Source: Propionivibrio soli
Lineage (GTDB): Bacteria; Pseudomonadota; Gammaproteobacteria; Burkholderiales; Rhodocyclaceae
Reading direction: 5' to 3'
NCBI RefSeq assembly: GCF_025770765.1
Contig: NZ_JANZKY010000002.1
Span: forward strand, 124,001-188,000
DNA: 64,000 nucleotides
Positions 1 to 9,982 of the stretch are shown here, in pieces; within the stretch, counting starts at the first letter, position 1, and the number at the start of each line of letters is the position of its first letter. A program made the position numbers and the translations under genes. The notes beneath the pieces are model-generated. The model was not told the DNA's origin. It worked only from the letters and a program-made list of their open reading frames with translations, and made no database searches.

Positions 1-114
1 GAGATGGAAACGGCAAATCGAGCGGATTGTATCCGGGAAAACGGCACGTTCCCGATGAACGTCACCGGGAACCTCGAGTGCACCTCAAAGATAAGAATGA
101 CGACGGGAGGGTTT

Positions 115-705
115 CTAGCTTCGGCGCCCGGTCAGCGTGCGAAAAACGCCGACAACCCCGCGGATGATCTTTGGTAGCAGCCACAGCAGAAATAACACGA
201 AGACGCCGAGAAACACCAGGAAAAACCCTGGGAAAAATACCGCCGCCGACATTCCCGCTGCGGCCGCCACGTCTTCACCCAGCGAGACGGCGAAGTTCGA
301 GAACGGTTCCGGCGACGTGTTGACGAGCGCCCGACCGCTCGCCTTCGCCGCGTGCATGCCGGCGGTCAACGTACCGCCGAGCAAGCCGGCCGCAAGCATC
401 CACGCGGGATCGTGATCGCCCAATGCGAGCGCTGCGAGCAAAGCGCCTGACGGAATACGGATCAGCGTCTGCACACTGTCCCAGACTGAGTCGACCACAG
501 GGATTTTGTCGGCCAAGAACTCGACCACCAGCAGCGTTCCAGAAAGGCCAAGAACCCAAGGATTCTCCAGCGCCTGCAAGGTCGAAGGCAAGTCGAGATA
601 TCCGAGCCGGCCGAGGAGTCCGGCTGCGAACACCACGGCGTAGAGCCGCATCCCGCTGGCCCATGCCATGCCGCCCGCCAGGGCCAGGGATTGCAAGACG
701 TCCAT
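115..705 (-). CDS. DUF4126 family membrane protein
   Basis: A 196-residue hydrophobic protein with about four or five predicted membrane segments. The first lies near residues 5-35, there is another around 50-65, and the last is a strongly hydrophobic stretch near 155-180 followed by a basic tail ending TGRRS. The central part contains small-residue-rich segments (LLAALALGDHDPAWMLAAGLL and a GGTLTAGMHAAKA stretch) that I recognise as DUF4126. The function of that family is unknown. It is the last gene on the minus strand at the window edge, downstream of the GlsB-like gene, and the two may be co-transcribed. The ATG at 705 has no convincing Shine-Dalgarno sequence, so the start is tentative. 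Confidence 0.75.
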   Translation of the reverse strand: MDVLQSLALAGGMAWASGMRLYAVVFAAGLLGRLGYLDLPSTLQALENPWVLGLSGTLLVVEFLADKIPVVDSVWDSVQTLIRIPSGALLAALALGDHDPAWMLAAGLLGGTLTAGMHAAKASGRALVNTSPEPFSNFAVSLGEDVAAAAGMSAAVFFPGFFLVFLGVFVLFLLWLLPKIIRGVVGVFRTLTGRRS

Positions 706-738
706 GGGGCGAGATACTGATGGGTCCGACTCTAGACT

Positions 739-987
739 CTACGGACGTTGGCGCAACTTGCCGTAGATGACGAGCAGGATGATGGCCGCGATCACCGACG
801 CGATGAAGCCGGCCCCTTCGCCCGCGCGGTACCACCCAAGCATCTGACCGGCGATGCCAGCGGTGAACGATCCGGCAATGCCGAGGAGGATCGTCGCTAG
901 AAACCCCATGTTCTCCTTGCCCGGGTGCAACAGCTTGGCGAACACGCCGATGACGAAACCGAGAACGAGCGTCCAGATGATTCCCAT
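739..987 (-). CDS. GlsB/YeaQ/YmgE family stress-response membrane protein
   Basis: An 82-residue protein with three hydrophobic segments (about residues 3-18, 28-50 and 58-76) and a short basic C-terminus. It has the glycine-rich 'GFVIGVFAKLLHPGKENMG' loop and 'LLGIAGSFTAGIAG' repeat typical of the transglycosylase-associated (GlsB/YeaQ/YmgE) family. These are small inner-membrane proteins often induced by stress, with no defined reaction. The ATG is preceded by a good AAGGAG ribosome-binding site on the minus strand. It lies between the alpha-2-macroglobulin gene and the DUF4126 gene, all on the same strand. Confidence 0.85.
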   Translation of the reverse strand: MGIIWTLVLGFVIGVFAKLLHPGKENMGFLATILLGIAGSFTAGIAGQMLGWYRAGEGAGFIASVIAAIILLVIYGKLRQRP

Positions 988-1111
988 CTTCAGGTCTCCT
1001 TGCTTTGCGTGTGGCCTATTTGACGCCGGTTGCGCCGAGGACGCAACTGTCGATCCGGCAGCTTAGAAAAGCGTTCGTCAATGTTGAATGATCGATGTTC
1101 CACGTTGCCCC

Positions 1112-4100
1112 TCACTCGCTCACGACGATCGCCTTGTTCGGCACCTCCCCGAACACCTCCGGCGCATACATCGCTTCGGCCCGGGTGGCTGGCAGAGCGA
1201 ACTCGCCGGCGTTGCTCAGACGCACAGTGTATTCGACGGTGAACTTCCCCCGCGGCACATAGCTGTAGTACGCACGGAAGGCGTCGAACGTACGCTCGAC
1301 ATACGCCGGCCAGGCATGATTTTCCGGGCGTTCGGCACGCTTTGTACCGGGCTCCTCGCTACCGGGCATGGTGGCGATACGCGAGTCGCGCCCATCGCCT
1401 TCGCCGAGGATGCGTGCGCCCGACGGAATCGGATCATTCACCACCACCCAGCTCATTTCCTGCTCAGAGTCGACGGTGAGGCGCACCCGCCAAACGTCGC
1501 CGCGCGAAGCCTTGCCAGGTACTTTCTCCTGCACCGGGAAGACTTCTCGCTTGACGCTGAAGCCGTTACTGCGCGCCTCCTTCACCGCCACCGCCGCCAG
1601 CACCTGGATCGCTGCCCACGGCTTGCCCTCACCCGCATGCGCGACGCTCAGCGTTTGCGCGTTCGCGGCGGCCGCATTCGCGGGCCATGGGACGAGCACG
1701 CGGTTCGCGGATTCGGGCTCGGCCTTCGTTGGCCACGCGAAGTTCTGTATCGGAGTCGGGCCTAGAGCAACACTCGTCGTCCCGTTCACTTCATCGGCCT
1801 CGAAGGAATGCCCGAAGCGGTCGAGCGCGATCGTCGCCCACACGTTCGCTACGGTCGTCAGCCAACGCCCGCGCTGCTGGCGCAACATGGCGCCCTGCAA
1901 TACCGCCGGTAGATCCTCCTTCCAGGCCGGATCGTCGATCACCGCCTCGATCAGCCGGAAGGCATTGGCGTCTCCGTTGACCATCAACCACCACCAGTAG
2001 TCCGAGCGCTCGCTGGTGAACACCAGACGCCCGCCGAGATAGGAGAGCCGGTTGCGAATCTCGCGCTCCACGGCGGCAAGCTTAGCCGCTCTTTGCGGCA
2101 GCTTTTCCATGCGCTTGGCAATGAGGTACCAGTCGATCAGGGCCGACGTCGGCAAGCGTGCCGGCTCGATCTCCAGACTCGATACGGCCGACGCCGGTGC
2201 ATGCCCGCGGCGCGTGAGGGCTTCGATCGCGGCGAGCTTGCGCACCACCAGATCGGCCTGCGGCGACCAGTGCGCCGGCTTGATGCGCCCCTCGGCGAAG
2301 GCCGCCAAGCCGCGCTCCATACGCTGTGCCGTATCCGGCGGCAGGACAAAACCCGCCGCTTGCGTCGCGGAAAGCAAATATGCCGTAAGCACAGGACTGC
2401 CATCGACGTCGTCTCCCGGGAAATAGCGGGCAAGACCGTTGGCATCGAGATACGTCGGCAACGCTTCGACGAGCTGCCGCCAGCGCGCCTCATCGTGGAG
2501 ACCGATCGCGACCGAGGCTTTCTGTTCGAGGCAGACGAATGGGTAATCGGCGAAGAAGCGCCGCAAACCTGGCGGCGGCGCGGAAAGCCGCGACGACAGG
2601 CTGACTTCGATTCCACCGCGCGCCACCGCGCCCGTTCCCCCTCCTGACTTTCCGGTCACGGCTCCCGGTGGAACGGCGACGCCCGTCTCGAGCTTGCCAT
2701 CCACACGGGCGAATGTCGCCTGTTGCACGGTGACCGGCACCGCCGGCGCCACCTGTTGCACGACGCGCAGCCGGTCCTTGCCGGCGCCGCCCTTCTCGAC
2801 CGCTTCGAACTCCCAAGCAAGCGACGTTTCGCCCTCCGGAGCCTCCACAGGCCAGGTCAGTTCGGCGGCACTTTCGGCCGCCAGTTTCACCTCACGTGTT
2901 TCCAAGGCCCGCCCACCGGCTTGCGCGGAGACGGCAACGGTTATCGCGCGAGCCGTTCCGTTACGCAACGTTAGCAGGGCCGAGAAGCGGTCCTTCTCGC
3001 GCACCAACGGCGGCAATCCCGAAATGAGCTGCACGTCCTGCCGGGTGCGCACGCTTGCCGCCCCCGTGCCGAAGAGGCCGGCACCGGCATCGGCGACGGC
3101 CACTAACTTGAATTCGCTGAGCGCGTCGTTGAGCGGCACGTCGATCGTCGCCCGCCCCGTGTCGTCCAAGGCCACACGAGGATTCCATAACAGAAGGGTA
3201 TCGAAGAGCTCACGCGCAGGTGCGCGACCGCCGCCGCCGCCAGGTGGCACAGCTTTCTTGCCGAAATGCCGTTTGCCCACGACCTGCGATTGAGCTGTCG
3301 CCGTTTCCACGGCATAGGCGCGCCGCGGCAGCATCGCTTCGAGCAGATTCCAGCTTTCGTTCGGTCTCAATTCGAGCAACGCCTGATCGACGCCGGCGAA
3401 AGCGATTTCGGTCCCCGCGGGAACCGGCTTTCCGTCGGGCTGGGTCACGCGCAAACCGACCCGCATCTTGTCGCGCGGCACGTACACCGTTTTCTCCGGC
3501 GACACCTCGACCTTGAGCTTGAAGGCATCTATGCCGATATCGAGGCTCGCCAGACCGATCTTGTAAGCCGGCTTGGCGAGGTCGACCATGGCCGTCGGCT
3601 GTGCCGGGTTCCACCACTCACGGAACCACGCGACGGGCTCGCGCCATCCCCACGAGAAGAACGAATACCATTTGAGTGGCTCGACGCGCCCGCGCACCGC
3701 GAGCACCGAAACGAAGACGTTGGGGCCCCATTCACCCTTGATCGGCAGTTCGATCACCGGCTTGAAACGCGACAGCCGTCGCACGTGGGTTTCGATGATC
3801 CCGCCTGCTTCGATCGAGACCAACGCTGTCGCCTCGCGGAACGGCGTGCGTACTTGCAGGCGCGCGGTCTCTCCCGGTGCGTAGCCGTGCTTCTCGGGAA
3901 TCACGTCGATGCGGTCCTGGTTGCCGGCGGTGAACCACAGGTCACCGCTTCCGGCCACCCAATAGCTCGTTCCTGCATAGGCCACGTTGCCCGCTGCGTC
4001 TTGCGTTTCAGCGAGCAGATAAACGTTGCCGGCTTCGCTGCTTTCGACTGTGCAGACAAACTTGCCGCGCGCATCGGTGCGGCCACGGCAGATTTCTCCA

Positions 4101-6919
4101 ATGTCCTTGAACTCGCTGTGGTGTTCGTAGGCGTAGAACCCACCGACGATCCTTTTCCGGTGGCTGTAGTCGATGCGTCGTTTGGCTGCGAGCTTTATCG
4201 GCGCATCGGCGACCGGCTTGCCAGCGGTATCGAGCACGAGCAGTTCGACCGCGCCCTTATCGCGCACCGAAGCCCAGTCCTTGACTCGGATTCCGGCGAC
4301 GAAACCGGAAGGTGCAAGTTCGACCGAGCCGTGGATCGTTTGCACCTCGCCGGTCGGGTCGGCGAACGTCATTTCGGTGTACAGCTCGCTCGGCCCTTTG
4401 ATGCGCGCGGGCAACGCGACGGACAGTTTTCCGGCCCCCGTCTGGTCCAGCGTGACGGGCAGGCGGTTGGCGACGAGTTGTTCCCGCTCGCGTCCGTCAT
4501 CGACGGCGAAGGCGGAACGCCCTTCGGAATCGAAGTCGACCGTAAACTGGAATCCGTCGTACCCCTTGTACTCCGGCCACCGCGGACGCAGCGTGGCGGA
4601 GACCTCGACCTTCGCCCCCTTGGCGACACCTCCATTGAGGAAGGAAAGACCGAGCGCCAGCGGTATATCCTTCGGCGCGATGAGGCGATCCGGAACTCCC
4701 TGCACGCTGCCCGTGAAGGCTGGCAGCCGGAAATCGGAGACCGTGAAGCTGCCGCTCTCCACAGCACCGCCGACGTCTCGTCCCTTTGCTTCGTTCGCCG
4801 CGGCGAGTTCGACTGTATATACGCCGCGCTTGGCCGACGCAGGAATCGTCCACTGGCTCGTTGCCACGCCGCGCCGGTCCCAGGTAACCGCCTGCCGGAA
4901 TTCGTCCCCGCTTCCCGCATGGCGAATGATCATCTGCCCAGGCAAGGCGCCCGGCTCGGGAAAAGCGAAGCCTCGGCTGGTGCGCTCGCGCGCAATGTGT
5001 TTCATCGAGACGATCTGCCCGGCGCGCAACAAACTGCGGTCGAAAACCGTGTGAATCTTGCGCGGCTCCGCCTCGCCCCAGGTTTCCACGCCAAACCGCC
5101 AAGACTCGATGCCCTCGTTCCAATCCGATCGGACGAAGCTGTAATCCTCACCCAGGCGGGCGCTGGCAAAGAGGTAGCTCGTCCCCCGGCAGTCCGGGAC
5201 CGGCAGCGCGACATCCACGAGCGCGCGCCCCTGTGCGTCGGTGCGCCCCTGCCAGAGCGATTTTCCGCCGCAATCGGACACGCGCACTTCGGCCCCGGCA
5301 ACCGGTTTCCCCGTATCGAGCGTCGTCACCCAAACAAGTCCGTTGTCATTGCCGCGCTTCAGATGAACCGCCATGTTGGTGACGAGCGCCGAGGCCCGCA
5401 CGTACATCGGTCGCGGAGAAGCAAGCAAGGCTTCGCCGAGCAGTCGGCTTTCGATCTCGACGATATGGAACCCGGGCTTGGCGAGCGGGACCCCGACGAC
5501 TTCAGTCTCCTTCCATGCGTCGCCCTCGCGCGGTGCCGGCAGTTCGCGGCGCTCGACACCGCTCTTGCCCTGCAGGAAAGGCAATTCGCGTGCGTAATAG
5601 GGATCTTCCGCCTCGTATTGCTCCTTTCCCTGCCCAACCTTCACTTTGCGCGTTTGCTGTTCAAAACGCTCCAACGCGTTGATCGCAGCGATCACGTTGC
5701 CGTCGTCGGTCAGGCGTTGGTCGGAAAAGCGATGGGCGTCTGCCGCCGGCAGGCGCAGGTTCCCGACCGGCAGGCGTGCCTCGACGTGCCGCAACGCGAC
5801 GGGCAGCACGCCGCCTTCTTTCAGTTCGAGAATGCCGAAAGCGCCCTGGAACTTTGCAAGCGGCGGCAGCGTGCCGATACGGATGCGTAGCGGGAAACTG
5901 GCGGCGTTTTCGAGCGCCCGCCCCGTTTCATCCTTCAGCCCGGCCGGCAATTCGATGCGCAACTCCGCGTTCTGCGGCAATGGCTTGGCGAACATGACCT
6001 CGCTCACCGTATTCGGCTGGCCACTCTCGCCACCCGATGCGGCGGGCGAACGGCTCCCTTCCGCGGTGATGAGGCGCGCTCCGGCAACACGCGTCGCGTC
6101 CACGGGCGCCGAAAACTGGATACGCAAATCCGAAAGCGGAGAGCAAGGCGCCGTGGGCTTCTCGCGCTCGCAGGTGAAGGTCGCGCGAAACGGCTCGCGC
6201 ACCGTGTACGTGAAACTCTCGCCTCGGCTCGTCCTCGCTCCCGAGTCCGACTCAACACCCTTCCCCCACACGAGCCGCATCTTCGCCCCGGCCGGCAGAC
6301 GCTCCGCACACGAGAGAAGCAGTGTCCCGGGCTTCACCTCCCGGTGCATTGAGGCCGCAACAGCGTCCCGCGTCGCCTCAGGTTCGACGCGAACGGGAAT
6401 GCGGTTGCCGATGCCGTCGGCTTCGCACCACACGTTGCTCTCTACCGACGCGCGTTTCAGCGTACCGCTCGCTTCGATGAGAAACGCCTGATCCTCCTCG
6501 ATCGCCGCTCCCGGCCGAGGCGTCAGCGACCGCGGCCATGGCCCCGGCGCGAAGAAGGCGTACGAAGCGGGGCTCGCCACGGCCTCTCCACCGCGCGTCT
6601 TCAACCCGGACTTGAGTCGAAAATCGCAGCGCTCGCCGGGTACCAACGGACGTTCGAGCACGAACGACCATGAACGCCCGTCTGTCCAGCGCCCCTTGCC
6701 CTTTACGACTCCGCAGTCGACATCGAACGGAGGCAGCGCATCGGATTGCCCGAGCAAAACCATCTCCGAGGTAAACACGGCCGTGGCCCGGACCTGCCGG
6801 TCAACTACACCCTGCGGCGTGAACTGCCGTATCCCTTCGGCATGCGACGAAGCAACGGCCGCCGCCCCGAAGATGATAGTGAACAACAGCCGAAGCCCAC
6901 CGCAAAAACCTGATGGCAT
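1112..6919 (-). CDS. Bacterial alpha-2-macroglobulin family protein (thioester type)
   Basis: A 1935-residue secreted or periplasmic protein. Residues 1-28 form a signal peptide (hydrophobic LLFTIIFGAAAVA core, cleavage near SHA-EG) with no lipobox cysteine, so it is probably not a lipoprotein, unlike E. coli YfhM. A chain of macroglobulin-type beta domains follows. A bait/alpha-2-macroglobulin core (around 1180-1330) includes a Gly-rich loop (PPGGGGGRAPARELF). The thioester motif CLEQ lies at residues 1463-1466 and is followed by an alpha-helical thioester domain and a C-terminal receptor-like domain. The intact CLEQ implies covalent trapping of attacking proteases, a periplasmic defence role known for this family. 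The usual partner gene pbpC (PBP1C) is not adjacent. The start has GGGGGCG upstream. Confidence 0.93.
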   Translation of the reverse strand: MPSGFCGGLRLLFTIIFGAAAVASSHAEGIRQFTPQGVVDRQVRATAVFTSEMVLLGQSDALPPFDVDCGVVKGKGRWTDGRSWSFVLERPLVPGERCDFRLKSGLKTRGGEAVASPASYAFFAPGPWPRSLTPRPGAAIEEDQAFLIEASGTLKRASVESNVWCEADGIGNRIPVRVEPEATRDAVAASMHREVKPGTLLLSCAERLPAGAKMRLVWGKGVESDSGARTSRGESFTYTVREPFRATFTCEREKPTAPCSPLSDLRIQFSAPVDATRVAGARLITAEGSRSPAASGGESGQPNTVSEVMFAKPLPQNAELRIELPAGLKDETGRALENAASFPLRIRIGTLPPLAKFQGAFGILELKEGGVLPVALRHVEARLPVGNLRLPAADAHRFSDQRLTDDGNVIAAINALERFEQQTRKVKVGQGKEQYEAEDPYYARELPFLQGKSGVERRELPAPREGDAWKETEVVGVPLAKPGFHIVEIESRLLGEALLASPRPMYVRASALVTNMAVHLKRGNDNGLVWVTTLDTGKPVAGAEVRVSDCGGKSLWQGRTDAQGRALVDVALPVPDCRGTSYLFASARLGEDYSFVRSDWNEGIESWRFGVETWGEAEPRKIHTVFDRSLLRAGQIVSMKHIARERTSRGFAFPEPGALPGQMIIRHAGSGDEFRQAVTWDRRGVATSQWTIPASAKRGVYTVELAAANEAKGRDVGGAVESGSFTVSDFRLPAFTGSVQGVPDRLIAPKDIPLALGLSFLNGGVAKGAKVEVSATLRPRWPEYKGYDGFQFTVDFDSEGRSAFAVDDGREREQLVANRLPVTLDQTGAGKLSVALPARIKGPSELYTEMTFADPTGEVQTIHGSVELAPSGFVAGIRVKDWASVRDKGAVELLVLDTAGKPVADAPIKLAAKRRIDYSHRKRIVGGFYAYEHHSEFKDIGEICRGRTDARGKFVCTVESSEAGNVYLLAETQDAAGNVAYAGTSYWVAGSGDLWFTAGNQDRIDVIPEKHGYAPGETARLQVRTPFREATALVSIEAGGIIETHVRRLSRFKPVIELPIKGEWGPNVFVSVLAVRGRVEPLKWYSFFSWGWREPVAWFREWWNPAQPTAMVDLAKPAYKIGLASLDIGIDAFKLKVEVSPEKTVYVPRDKMRVGLRVTQPDGKPVPAGTEIAFAGVDQALLELRPNESWNLLEAMLPRRAYAVETATAQSQVVGKRHFGKKAVPPGGGGGRAPARELFDTLLLWNPRVALDDTGRATIDVPLNDALSEFKLVAVADAGAGLFGTGAASVRTRQDVQLISGLPPLVREKDRFSALLTLRNGTARAITVAVSAQAGGRALETREVKLAAESAAELTWPVEAPEGETSLAWEFEAVEKGGAGKDRLRVVQQVAPAVPVTVQQATFARVDGKLETGVAVPPGAVTGKSGGGTGAVARGGIEVSLSSRLSAPPPGLRRFFADYPFVCLEQKASVAIGLHDEARWRQLVEALPTYLDANGLARYFPGDDVDGSPVLTAYLLSATQAAGFVLPPDTAQRMERGLAAFAEGRIKPAHWSPQADLVVRKLAAIEALTRRGHAPASAVSSLEIEPARLPTSALIDWYLIAKRMEKLPQRAAKLAAVEREIRNRLSYLGGRLVFTSERSDYWWWLMVNGDANAFRLIEAVIDDPAWKEDLPAVLQGAMLRQQRGRWLTTVANVWATIALDRFGHSFEADEVNGTTSVALGPTPIQNFAWPTKAEPESANRVLVPWPANAAAANAQTLSVAHAGEGKPWAAIQVLAAVAVKEARSNGFSVKREVFPVQEKVPGKASRGDVWRVRLTVDSEQEMSWVVVNDPIPSGARILGEGDGRDSRIATMPGSEEPGTKRAERPENHAWPAYVERTFDAFRAYYSYVPRGKFTVEYTVRLSNAGEFALPATRAEAMYAPEVFGEVPNKAIVVSE

Positions 6920-7019
6920 GTCGCCCCCGAATGACGTTTGGTAGTCGGACGATTATAGACGTTCGGCTTGAAAACCGGATTCGGCGACGTTGGCTCGCGC
7001 TTGATCTGACGATCGACTG

Positions 7020-7232
7020 CGGCGAGGATCGGGATGAAATCGGGATTCAGATCGATGGGACGCAGCACGTAAGCCACGACGGTAAAAGCAAGCAGCCGTA
7101 CAAAGGTATACGCGAATCGCGGGCAACGACGTAAATCGTCCTGCATGCTGCTGCAGCCGAATCACCACTCCCGGCACTTCGCAAGGACTGCCATGCTCTA
7201 TCGAATTGACGCAGAAGCTGTGAGCGGATCAT
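7020..7232 (-). pseudogene. Frameshifted, truncated DUF1232 (YkvA-like) remnant
   Basis: On the minus strand one frame reads 'RTIYVVARDSRIPLY' (to about 7098). A second frame then continues 'FVRLLAFTVVAYVLRPIDLNPDFIPIL' in two overlapping pieces (about 7104 down to 7024). Joined, these give the hallmark DUF1232 core: a 'YxxxRDxRxPxY' helix followed by 'AYxLxPIDLxPDFIPxLG'. The switch of frame falls within 7098-7104. The expected Gly-Tyr-Leu-Asp-Asp and last helix are missing after IPIL. I read this as a decayed gene left between eno and the alpha-2-macroglobulin gene. The ATG used for the 5' limit (7232) is only a guess. A sequencing error could explain the frameshift but not the lost C-terminus. 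Confidence 0.55.
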
Positions 7233-7257
7233 CGTGGCAGGTAGCCGGCGCACGGCC

Positions 7258-7290
7258 AAAAAAAAAGCACCGCCGAAGCGGTGCTTTCTT
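7258..7290 (-). terminator. Rho-independent terminator of eno
   Basis: The stem AAAGCACCGC / GCGGTGCTTT with loop CGAA lies directly downstream of the eno stop codon. Read on the minus strand it is followed by a run of nine T residues. Confidence 0.9.
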
Positions 7291-7309
7291 AGCGAACGAG
7301 GTGAATCGG

Positions 7310-8959
<1,650 letters not shown>

Positions 8960-9008
8960 CTACAGCGCAACTCGAGCCGCGATCATCGTGTCACCAGTCG
9001 ACGCAAAC

Positions 9009-9027
9009 AAAATGCCGAAGGCATTTT
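9009..9027 (-). terminator. Short hairpin terminator, crcB-DUF190 end
   Basis: AAAATGCC-GAA-GGCATTTT is a perfect 8-bp stem with a 3-base loop. It abuts the DUF190 stop codon (9027-9029) and has T-rich flanks on both strands, so it could terminate in either direction. Confidence 0.6.
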
Positions 9028-9356
9028 TAGTTCTTTGCCTCGGTAACGCCGAAATGCGCTGGTATGCGCGCATAAAAAACGCGCAGGCCTGCGTCGCTCA
9101 CCTGGCGCAACAACTGCTCGGCCTCTTTATCGCTGACGATGAATTCGACCTCGATTCCTGTGCCTCCAGCGAGTTCAAAGAAGCGGCGCTCATGCACGGC
9201 GTGCCGCCGGCCGAAACCGCCGACGGCCCGAAACGCCGAGCCGCCGCGTACTCCGAGCGCGTTCGCTGTCTCCAGCAGCCACTCCCAAAGCAGGACAGAG
9301 CCGTGGCTCTGGTTCTCGTCTACGTAGAAACGGAGAAAGGTTCCCGAGTCTTCCAT
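9027..9356 (-). CDS. DUF190 family (PII-like) protein
   Basis: A 109-residue protein of the DUF190 family, a PII-like ferredoxin-fold group often encoded beside crcB. Visible family features are the N-terminal 'LRFYVDENQSHG' strand, the 'LLEWLLETANALGVRGGSAFRAVGGFG' helix and Gly-rich turn, and 'IEVEFIVSDKEAEQLL'. The exact ligand is not established. Here it directly follows crcB on the same strand with a gap of about 36 bases. That supports a role in regulating or sensing for the fluoride exporter, which is an inference from context. Confidence 0.85.
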   Translation of the reverse strand: MEDSGTFLRFYVDENQSHGSVLLWEWLLETANALGVRGGSAFRAVGGFGRRHAVHERRFFELAGGTGIEVEFIVSDKEAEQLLRQVSDAGLRVFYARIPAHFGVTEAKN

Positions 9357-9392
9357 GCCACTCTCCTCCTTGCGCGATTGGTCTTTGCCGTA

Positions 9393-9773
9393 TCAACGGC
9401 GCAGCAGGTAAATCGTACCCATGCCCGCAAATGTCATCAGCACGGAGCCAACGACGTGCACGCCCACGGCAGCGAAGGCCCAACTGATGCGCCCTTGTTG
9501 AAGCAACGTCGTGACCTCGGCCGAGAAAGTCGAAAAGGTGGTAAGCCCTCCGCAGAAACCAGTGATGATGAATAGTCGCCATTCCGGTGGAACGGCGGCA
9601 TACGTCGCGAAGAAGGCGATGCCGAGACCGATGACATAGGCGCCGACAAGATTCGCGGCGACCGTACCGGGCGGCACGGTGGGAAAGAGCGCGTTCAGCT
9701 TGGCACCCAGTTGCCAACGAAGCAACGCCCCGAGCGCAGCGCCAAGTGCGATGGCAATGATCGACTTCCACAT
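9393..9773 (-). CDS. crcB: Fluoride-specific ion channel CrcB (Fluc)
   Basis: A 126-residue, four-helix membrane protein that exports fluoride as a dual-topology dimer. Diagnostic CrcB motifs are visible: '[10 protein letters not shown]' in helix 1, '[14 protein letters not shown]' (conserved Asn in helix 2), and '[13 protein letters not shown]' in helix 3 (the TFST motif with the central Na+/fluoride-contact residues). I chose the ATG at 9773 because the family begins at [12 protein letters not shown] longer upstream reading frame has no family similarity. It heads a two-gene unit with the DUF190 gene. I found no crcB-motif fluoride riboswitch in the upstream 200 bases. Confidence 0.93.
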   Translation of the reverse strand: MWKSIIAIALGAALGALLRWQLGAKLNALFPTVPPGTVAANLVGAYVIGLGIAFFATYAAVPPEWRLFIITGFCGGLTTFSTFSAEVTTLLQQGRISWAFAAVGVHVVGSVLMTFAGMGTIYLLRR

Positions 9774-9879
9774 GATCCGGTCTTTTCTTCTTTCTATTTC
9801 GGCTGTGCCGCTTCTCGGGCACGTAACGCAACGAGCAAATTCCCACTCGCACCCTTTACCGCCATTTACCCACAAAAAC

Positions 9880-9888
9880 TGTGGATAA
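9880..9888 (-). promoter_or_regulatory. Single perfect DnaA-box sequence (TTATCCACA)
   Basis: TGTGGATAA on the plus strand is the exact consensus DnaA 9-mer on the minus strand. It lies between fadD and crcB. It is isolated, with no AT-rich unwinding region or box cluster, so it is not an origin. Confidence 0.3.
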
Positions 9889-9982
9889 CTCTGTGTGCTT
9901 GTTGTGTTCTCGCCGACGAACGCCTTGCCCCATCGGGGGCTCGTCGGTACTGCTTAACAAACGGGCAGCCGCACGAGGAATC

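Noticed and set aside
3266..5890. A long open frame (about 870 codons) opposite the alpha-2-macroglobulin gene
   Set aside because: It is a compositional shadow in GC-rich DNA: its translation is Arg/His/Asp-rich without domains, while the opposite strand encodes a clear family member.
9880..9888. A perfect DnaA box as sign of a replication origin
   Set aside because: Only one box, no AT-rich unwinding element, no dnaA, dnaN, rep or parAB genes nearby.
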